Below, piece by piece: positions 56,909 through 64,000 of a stretch of DNA of 64,000 bases. Origin of the DNA: Bactrocera neohumeralis (Eukaryota; Arthropoda; Insecta; Diptera; Tephritidae); assembly GCF_024586455.1 (NCBI RefSeq), contig NC_065921.1, forward strand, positions 9,269,401 to 9,333,400, given 5' to 3'. Position numbers and translations under genes: made by a program. How positions within the stretch are numbered: the first letter of the stretch is position 1; every line of letters starts with the position of its first letter. Below the pieces are notes generated by a model. That model was not told the origin of the DNA. It made no database searches and saw nothing but the letters and a program-made list of their open reading frames with translations.

Positions 56909-57095
56909 TTAATCGAAGAGACCGAAACCCATATCGTCGTCTCCCTCGGAGTCCGACTCCTCCTTTTTGGCTTCTTCATTTTTTCGACGGCAGCACCAGC
57001 AGCTGAAGCAGAGGCAGCAGCAACAAACTTGCTGGGGTCCATTTTTATTTGAGAAGGGTATTATAGTTTCGGGGCCAGTTAGCCAGCAAGTTAAT
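56909..57095 (-). pseudogene. RpLP0 (60S acidic ribosomal protein P0) C-terminal pseudogene fragment
   Basis: In one minus-strand frame 57,042-56,980 reads (M)DPSKFVAAASASAAGAAVEK, the hinge before the P0 tail. Near 56,980 the frame shifts, and 56,978-56,909 reads NEEAKKEESDSEGDDDMGFG then LFD and a stop. DPSKF plus the MGFGLFD terminus together point to P0 rather than P1 or P2. Upstream homology fades: an AACTTGCTGGCT stretch at about 57,091 resembles the NLLA codons of P0, with a deletion between. The fragment lacks some 250 N-terminal codons, carries a frameshift and has no intron, so it looks like a 5'-truncated retrocopy. No clear poly(A) tail remains. It lies in the retn intron, in retn orientation. 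Confidence 0.8.
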
Positions 57096-58384
57096 GTTCT
57101 TTCTTTGCCTTTCAAAAAGGGCAAATTCTATCGCTGTCTCTTTTATAAAAAGATTCCCCACACCTACTAAATGACTCAGCTAGTTCTTTAATGAAATGAC
57201 AAATAAAAACCTCGATCAAATATTCTACCTTTTATAATAGGACTTAATCAAAAATTTGCATTACTTTCATTTATGCCGACACCTTCACGAACAAAAACTT
57301 CACCGGCACATTAATTGAGATAAACAAATAGAAAATATACGAATATTTGATGCATGAACCATGTCATCATCCTTCCAGCAAGAAATGCCAACATCATGAT
57401 CACTCTCGGAGACGAATGATTATCAGCTAGGTACGATCATTGCGCGCCGTTGGACCTAAATCAACAAAACATTTCAATTGTTGCACTTATCCAGCGACTG
57501 CAAGCAGCAGCGGCGACAGTGAAGTGTGGGAAAGAGAGAAGCGAGCAGTGCGAAGAAAAAGAGGCAGCGCGGAAGAGTTAGAAATAATAAGACAAACTTG
57601 AGTGACGTGACAAAATGCAAATGCGAAATCTCCAAATGAGTAAACACGACGACGATCGACTGATCGAAGGCAAGCGGAGACGACAAGCGACACTGCCGCC
57701 GCCGTCGAAGTATGCGGCAGCAAGCGTTGCCGGTTGTATAAAAGTAATGTTTATTAAATATTTAAATAAGTACGAGCACTACTAACGCAATCGAACGAGA
57801 CTGAGTCAGTGATGAAATGAGGAATTACAATGATCGTTCGCTGCGCTTGTGAACGTTGATCGTCGCACATCGAACGTTGGTCGTTGACGTTTTGACGAGA
57901 GTGGCGGCTGATTGCAGAAAGAGTTGTTGTGGTGCAGCCTTTGATTGTGTTAATTAAATTAAAAGAACGCTAATGGAAGCCAATACAAATATGAGCACAT
58001 AAGGAAAAACAAAGTGAAAAGAAGACGTGTGGAATGGTGTCTGCTTTGGTAGGCAGTAGACGACGCAGCCGGCAAATGCGGCGCTCGCTGAGTTATGGCA
58101 TAGTCAGGAGGCAATATGCAAATGAAATAAATGCTTGCAACATATGCGAAAGCAACAGCGTCGGCGAGTGGATGGACTGTTGACAGGTGTTTAGTTAAAG
58201 GACAAAGTCGTGGAGTTCGGTTGGATCAAGGATCAGGTTTTAGTTGTTTTCTGAAACTTGAGTTTTGTCGAATTTGTTAAGGATTTTAGTCAAAAGATTA
58301 ACTGAGGGCTTCTTCTTATGCGCTTTGCTTTTGGGAAAGAAAGAGCTCTTTGATTTAGCCTTGCCTCATATGTACCTAAACTAG
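57096..58384. other. retn intron segment with moderate-GC core
   Basis: 57,480-58,170 is clearly less AT-rich than the rest of the intron. It holds GTTGTATAAAAGTAATG (TATA-like, about 57,734) and a cluster of GAACGTTGATCGTCG / CGAACGTTGGTCGTTGACG repeats at 57,825-57,890. It could be an enhancer or an internal promoter, but no exon is seen. Confidence 0.35.
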
Positions 58385-58650
58385 TCAATCAGTTTAGATA
58401 TATCGTTAAGAAATTTTAAACATGTCCATGTCCATTTCTCCCCAAGAAGCTGCTCTTTTGTCAGAAACGCCGTTATCAGGGCACTATAGCATATATGTAG
58501 CTACCAAACAAAGTGAACGATCAAGTTGAGGTTCTTGTATGACAAACTTATTTATTTGAAAAGATATCTTCATGAAATTCGGCATGGATTTTTTTCGAAG
58601 ACAACCGTAAAATCTCCGAACAGATTGTTCAGATCGGACAACTAAAGCCA
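58385..58650 (-). repeat. Dispersed repeat, copy in retn intron
   Basis: Inverse-orientation copy: CTCCCCAAGAAGCTGCTCTT (terminal variant), GGGCACTATAGCATATATGT, AGATATCTTCATGAAATTCG and TTGTTCAGATCGGACAACTA. It directly precedes the 42-bp minisatellite. Confidence 0.7.
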
Positions 58651-58689
58651 GATAATGTTTGTTATTATTGTTGGGGGTTTCTTTACTGA

Positions 58690-58885
58690 CTCATAACAAA
58701 TCCTTGAGTCAACCTAATTTTGCGGTCTTGAGTCGGAATAAATCCTTGAGTCAGCCGAATTTAGCTATCTTGAGTCCAAATAGATCCTTGAGTCAACCTA
58801 ATTTTGCGGTCTTGAGTCGGAATAAATCCTTGAGTCAACCAAATTCACGGCCTTGAGTCCGAATAAATCTTTGAATCAACCTAAT
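58690..58885. repeat. 42-bp minisatellite in retn intron
   Basis: TCCTTGAGTCAACC starts at 58,701, 58,743, 58,785, 58,827 and (variant) 58,868: four intervals of 42, 42, 42 and 41 bp. Because 42 is a multiple of three, the plus-strand frame 58,659-58,856 stays open and reads a 14-residue repeat (NKSLSQPNFAVLSR). I consider it non-coding. Confidence 0.85.
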
Positions 58886-59254
58886 TTTTAGGTCTGGGAC
58901 GGTATTATCTTTGTAACCTGAAAATGTCTAAACGCCGCCCATGTCTAAACAGCAACTTCATGTTGTCGGCACCTCAAGCAACTTGTCTCAAATGAAGGTA
59001 AATATGTTTGTATGTATATATTTGCATATGAATGTGTGTTGTGTGTTTCCATTTGCCGACATCGGCTGGTGGTAATTGCACCATTACCGATTCAGGTGTT
59101 TACCCACATCAAATGTCTGCCCATGCACCAGCAACAGCTGTACGTTCACAGCGAATACATAGGCATATTGACTTTCACACACACACACACGCACACTCAG
59201 GCACATTTTAATGCAAATAAAACGCAGCTATGCAGGCTGATCAATGGTGCTAAT

Positions 59255-59475
59255 AAATGATGTTATTGTTGTTGTCGCGCATGTTATTATTGTTGTTGTA
59301 GAAATATTTTTGTTGTTGTTGTAGTCATTAGTTGTTGTTGTAGCCACTCTTGTTGTTGTAGCCATTGTTGTTGTTGTTTGCATTGCTGTTGTTGTTGTTT
59401 GCATTGCTGTTGTTGTATTGTTGTTGTTGTGTATTGTTGTTGCAGTTTTTGCTGTTGTTGCATATTGCGGAACTT
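59255..59475. repeat. TTG/TTGTTGTTGT microsatellite
   Basis: About 220 bp of imperfect (TTG)n with interspersed GTAGCCA and TTGCATTGC units. The complementary (CAA)n type occurs at 59,528-59,545. Typical of fly introns. Confidence 0.9.
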
Positions 59476-60689
59476 TAGTTGCTTTAGCAGTTGCCAGTCA
59501 AATTAAAATTTTCAACAGACATAGCGAATAACAACAACAACAACTACTACAATAATAAAATAATTAGCATTTAAAATAGTAATCATTACCATCATAATGC
59601 CAATGGTAATTTGGAGTTGGCTGCAGCAGCTGAAGTGCCATAAAGTACTAATGAGACGCTGCACTTACATACATATTAACCATAGAACGCCTAGCACTGT
59701 AACCTCTATCGTCCTCCGGCTAGCCAACAGTGTTTATATAAGAAATCTTCCTGTCTACGCCATATCAGCTCAGCTGAGTACATACATATGCACAGACTGT
59801 CTAAATAGCCGAGCACTTGAACCCTTCTTGCACTTGGCAACACAGAAACACACACACACGTGTACATAGATGCATACATGTATGTAAATTTGTACCAGCG
59901 TCCAACTCTTCGGCCGCCTGTTGCTTCCTTTCCATTTCGATTTCATATTTGCACGGCAATTCAAGTGAAACATCCATCTGTCCGGAGTGCACAAAACAAC
60001 AACAGCTACAACAACACAGGTGCTGATCCGAGGCCATGCAAGGATACTTGCCGGCTATTTGCTGGCTATCAACGACGCGCAGATCATTGATCATTCAAGC
60101 CCAACGCTCCACACGCCATAGTCATGGCTAATTGTTGGCTTAAACGCGCTCAATCTGACTCTGACTCCGACTTTTCGTATGCCCGACGACGCTTTGCTCT
60201 TACTCCTTTTTTCTTTTTATATCGCCTTTGTGTAGCTTAACTCTTATTGCCTGTTTGTTTTAGTTTCCCAGCGTGTTGTTGTTTTAACAACAAACAGTTC
60301 GCGTCTTTGCTTGTAACATCAGCACGCAATGTCCGTTACATTTGCATAAAAATGAGAGTATGCGGCTGAGTGTGTGTGTGTGAGTATGCGTGCGTGTTTG
60401 AGAAACCATCTTAATTGTTTACTGTTGACTGATTTCTGTAGTGTTTATTAATTAAATGCAAAATATGGCATCCACTGGCCGGAACTCTTGAGTTCAGCGC
60501 AGACGACAGATGAGTAGAAGTGGGGTAGAGGTGATGCCGAGCACTTTTAAGGTGCGATCTGCCTTAGCAATAGCCTTAAAAATCCGCAAGGAGACGGCTA
60601 TAAAATCTATGGAGGCATATGCACTTCGTTAGCGGGGAACTTGGTATAGCGTAACCTCACTTTCTACGTAATAAAATAAATAAAGACAG
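59476..60689. other. retn intron, no feature
   Basis: CA/TG microsatellites at 59,848-59,862 and 60,370-60,395. 59,600-60,200 is moderate-GC with several overlapping 60-97-codon frames on both strands that match nothing. Confidence 0.5.
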
Positions 60690-60930
60690 AAAAACACGTA
60701 AATTTCGATTGCACCGAGCTATAATACCTTCCATAGGTGCATTTCTTATAGCACAAAAGGGTTTAAAGAGATCTTTAACTTGATTTTGACCAGTCGGTGA
60801 TCCAGTCTAAGCAATATGCTTCGGGACTGTAGCCTTGGGAAATCATTCCTATCAAATTTCGTGAAGATTTCTCTGAAATAAAGCATTTTTCTAAACTAGA
60901 ACTTGATATTGATCGATGATTTTGTATGAA
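60690..60930 (+). repeat. Dispersed repeat, partial copy in retn intron
   Basis: 5' end CGTAAATTTCGATTGCACCG, AGCTATAATACCTTCCATAG and TATAGCACAAAAGGGTTTAA, followed by a degenerate monomer with CAAATTTCGTGAAGATTTCT and a GATATTGATCGATGATTTTG end. It runs into A-rich sequence. Confidence 0.65.
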
Positions 60931-62460
60931 AAATTAAAAAAATAAAATAAGAAAAAAAATTTAAAAAATTTTATTTAAAACAAATTTTTAAATTATAAAA
61001 AAATTATAAAAAAAATTTAAAGCAAATTAAAAAAAATAAAAAAAAGAATTAATTCTCTCAGGGAAACCCAGATAAGAAATATGAAAAAATTAATAATAAA
61101 CAAAAAAGAATAAAATAAAAGGAAACACAAAATAAAGCTATCAAAAACAACGAAAAAAACAAAGAAAGTAAAAGAAACGAACAAAAAATCGAGAAGAAAG
61201 TTGCTTTAAAAGGAAAGTTATCACGTAACGAGTTCACACAATGATCAAATAAAGAAAAAATATATGTATATAAAAAAAAATGATTCACCAAATTTTTTTG
61301 CTCCACAAGTGTTAAAAATTAACATTATACTTGCGCCAATACTTAACTGCTGCCATTCAAAAAATATGAAAAGGAATTAAAGTTTTTACGAAGCCCTCAT
61401 TGACAGTGCAAATTTTGATGCGTGCCATAAATTGCGCAATAATTCGTAAAAAATACACTATAATTTCGCATAAAAGCTATAATTTCGAGTTTACATTGAA
61501 CTCGTTTTTTTCCACACCGAAATTATGTGAAGCCAAGTAAGTGGCGCTTGTGCCTTGTAAAATCAGAGTATTTTGATGGCATGCAAATATTTGTGAAGGG
61601 AAGAAAATTAAAAAAAAAAATTAAAAAAAAAATTTAAAAAAAATTAAAAAAAGATGTCGAAATTCCATTAAGTAGAGTCACACATATTCAATTATTTTGA
61701 AAGGAAAATAATTTAATATTCTCATCCAGGTGAGCGACGATTATTAACTATTATTATTATTATTGTTTTATGAAAAAAATATTTGGAAAAAAAAAATAAA
61801 AAAAAAAACAAAAATTAAAAGAAAAATTCGGAAAAAATATAAAAAATTAAAAAAAAAATAAAACAATTGACGGCGAGAAATATTTTTTAAAATTTTCTTT
61901 TATCAAAAATTTTGAAACAATTTTCTTTTAACCAATGTCGGTATCCCTATTTAGCAGAGGCACACATATAATTAATTCTCACCCAGGTGAGCGAAGATTA
62001 TTAACTATTATATTATTATTTTTTATGAAAAAAAATATTTGGAAAAAAAATTTCAAAAAAAAAACAAAAATTTAAAAAATAATAAAAAAAAAAAATAAAA
62101 AATTTTTAAAAATTTTTAAAAAATTTTGAAACAATTTTCTTAAAAATGTCGGTATCCCTATTTAGCAAATAAATTTTTTTGAGACGAAAATAAAAAAAAA
62201 GCGAAGATTATTAAATTATTTTAAGGAGAAAAAAAATTTTAAAAAAAAAAAATTTAAAAAAAAAATAAAAAAAAATAAAAAAATTAAAAAAAATAAATTG
62301 TTTTTTAATTAAAAAATAAAAAAAAAATTAAAAAAAAATAATGTGAAAAAATTAAAAGAATTTTTGTGCGTGAGATATGTATATTTTTATATGAAATTTT
62401 TTTTTATCAAAAATTTTTTTCCGATGACCGTATTCTAATTTAGTAAAGGTACACATTCAA
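60930..62460. repeat. A-rich block with tandem ~210-260 bp repeats
   Basis: The plus strand is extremely A-rich. Within it a unit containing CCAGGTGAGCGAAGATTATT recurs with GCGAxGATTATTAA at 61,734, 61,991 and 62,201 (spacings 257 and 210 bp). GTCGGTATCCCTATTTAGCA occurs at about 61,938 and 62,149, with a diverged form at about 62,425. Apparent open frames here are homopolymer effects. Confidence 0.75.
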
Positions 62461-64000
62461 TTATTTTGAAACGAAACGTTTGCTTCCAGCCAATAAATCT
62501 CCAAGTTAATTTAATTTTTCATTATTTTGCGATTTTCATATGTTCGCCGCCGCCCTCTCAGATTTCTACAATTTTAGCGGTACAATCAATCGTGCCGCTA
62601 CAGTTTTTCCATTACTAAATAGTGAAGAAGATCTTGTTTATTATGGCTAGTATAATTGAAATCGAAAATTGGCAGAATATACTATTTAACAATTTGAAGG
62701 TGTGTACCTGCAGCAAGCTGTGTGTGAATTAATGGAGTGGGCGTGTTATTTCTCACGCGTCTTCTGTGATTGAGCGGCACGAAATGGATTAAACAATTAT
62801 ATGTTATGTTGTATGTATGTAAATGGTCATAACGATGGCGTAAAGGGCTACTTTACATATGAAAAAAACAATTTCGGTGAGGAAAAATATATAGAAGAAG
62901 TTTATATGTATTAATAATAAAGTTTGCGAGCCAATTTATATACAGTAAGTAACTTATACCCTTGAGCTTTATATCTAACAAACGGGTCTGAATACCGGTA
63001 TGGCTGAGTTAGGTAAGGTTTCAAACAGTTTTGGCGGCAGAATGATTTTCGAAAATTTATTTCGAAGTCAGCACTTCAGAATGATTTTCGAAAATTTATT
63101 TCGAAATCAGCAATTCAGAATGATTTTCAAGAATTTATTTCGAAATCAGCAATTCATTTTGGAAAACTTTGGATTCCGTTAATCCCATAGGCAATATACA
63201 GAAGCACCTTCGAAAATAGGTGTCTGGCGCTGAGAAATATTTTTTTTACAAAAAACTATCTAAGATCCAAAACCAAAAAAATGTATTATTCTTATAGCTG
63301 AACACAGCTAATAATCGAAAGACTAGTAAAAATTTGGATTTTTGTTAAAATGGCAGTTTCCTCGAATAAGCTTATTTTTTGTAAAAAAAATTTACACCTC
63401 AGAGCGGCTTAAAAAATCGAAGTTATTAACAAAAATATTATTCCTTCGATCATTATCTGTCAAATATATGTATCTGGCAAGGTCGTGTGAAATTTTCAAG
63501 CCGATCGATACATCAATTTCAGAGCAACTTTCCTCACCGACTCTGAAACCAGCCAATCCGACAGCGACAAAGCTCGAAATATTCCATATTTTTTAATAAA
63601 CGTTGCATAGCTAACTAAATTTTTGACTTTTTCACAATGTAGACACTTGAGCCACTCACTAACTCCCAGTGCAACCACTCTTCAATAAAAAGTTTTCAGA
63701 AAAATATTTTATGCTTGTGAAATTTTTCCCACCGACTGTAGCCAACCAAACTTCATTCATACCCACATGTCAAGCCCACATATTTGTGGCTCAAATGAGC
63801 GACTTTTTATGCGACGCAATAATTTAAGTAGAAATTGAAATTTAATTAAAGCCTCGGAGTCATTAACGGCAGCCGCACCAAAAACCGCAGAGCAGCAGCC
63901 ATAAACGAGTAAATGTATTACAAATAAATTTTATGTGAGGCGTTGCCAGGCGAAAAACTTAAATAACAATAAAATTAAATATGAAAAGAGACGCAAAAAA
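62461..64000. other. retn intron, no gene apart from the 39-bp minisatellite
   Basis: Plain AT-rich DNA apart from the repeat at 63,035-63,160. No exon carrying the missing ARID codons was found on the minus strand. Confidence 0.5.
63035..63160. repeat. 39-bp minisatellite in retn intron
   Basis: AATGATTTTCGAAAATTTAT starts at 63,041, 63,080 and 63,119, a period of 39 bp in three copies. On the plus strand the frame 63,000-63,182 (60 aa) holds a 13-residue repeat, RMIFENLFRNQQF. No splice or promoter signal supports coding. Confidence 0.85.

Larger units (their letters stand above)
56223..64000 (-). other. retn intron (5' end outside window)
   Basis: Everything above 56,223 is inferred to be retn intron, because the exon at 56,222 needs an upstream ARID exon and none is visible to 64,000. 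I looked on the minus strand for the conserved ARID residues that should precede the QYMKY junction and did not find them. The intron contains a LINE tail, an RpLP0 pseudogene fragment, a 154-bp-family repeat, two minisatellites, a TTG microsatellite and an A-rich repeat block, described separately. Confidence 0.75.

Noticed and set aside
56909..57124. 71-codon frame ending MGFGLFD as a ribosomal protein gene
   Set aside because: Only the tail is in frame; the upstream P0 hinge is in another frame and the N-terminal 250 codons are missing.
59012..59260. 82-codon plus-strand frame in the retn intron
   Set aside because: Contains CACACA-derived His/Thr run; no domain, no splice signals; chance frame.
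1..64000. CRISPR array, operon, tRNA/rRNA or bacterial-type systems
   Set aside because: Spliced animal gene, insect transposons and microsatellites show eukaryotic nuclear DNA; the regular repeats found are minisatellites without unique spacers.

Overview
The window looks like a dipteran (fly) nuclear genome segment. It is AT-rich, has very few long open frames, and carries GT-AG introns, microsatellites of the CAACAA/TTG type and many decayed transposons. The single protein-coding gene I can recognise with certainty is the 3' part of retained/dead ringer (retn), an ARID-family transcription factor, on the minus strand. Four coding exons (56,222-56,075; 55,992-55,409; 55,280-54,514; 54,179-53,785) join in frame with GT-AG junctions into 630 residues and a stop. 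The ARID-coding exons and the promoter must lie beyond 64,000. Several Tc1/mariner relics with 41 residues between the second and third catalytic Asp (the DD41D or rosa type, first described from the tephritid Ceratitis rosa) make a tephritid fruit fly the best guess; this is inference.

Layout. 1-48.5 kb is intergenic, or intron of a gene whose exons I cannot see. It is dominated by old repeats: rosa-type DD41D elements (about 3.8, 5.9, 9, 11.4, 33.3, 34.7 and 36.8 kb); DD34D mariner relics (5.6, 25.6, 26.1, 39.8, 40.4, 44.2 and 47.0 kb); non-LTR retrotransposon tails with RT or RNase H (24.1, 27.1, 29.9, 32.6, 32.9, 38.0, 39.4 and 47.4-48.5 kb); a dispersed family built on a monomer of about 154 bp (roughly ten places); AT-rich satellites (13.1-14.1 kb with an A-B-B higher-order period; 21.3-22.2 kb); and two MITE-like elements (2,252-2,944 and 7,489-8,055).

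48.9-50.4 kb holds the most interesting non-coding region: a Drosophila-type CTCF motif, a TATA-less Inr+DPE promoter on the plus strand, and two inverted-repeat modules made of ATGGC (YY1/Pho-type) sites, each followed about 45 nt later by a strong splice donor. It lies about 3.4 kb beyond the retn stop codon and would be transcribed towards retn. It may be the 5' end of a convergent transcript and/or a chromatin boundary. 51.4-52.0 kb is a degenerate tandem repeat, 52.0-53.8 kb probably contains the retn 3'UTR, 53.8-56.2 kb is retn, and 56.2-64 kb is retn intron. That intron contains an antisense LINE tail, a decayed RpLP0 pseudogene fragment, two minisatellites whose 42-bp and 39-bp periods keep a reading frame open, a long TTG microsatellite and an A-rich repeat block.

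I found no RNA genes, no CRISPR array and no complete functional transposase. Most open frames outside retn are chance or repeat-derived.
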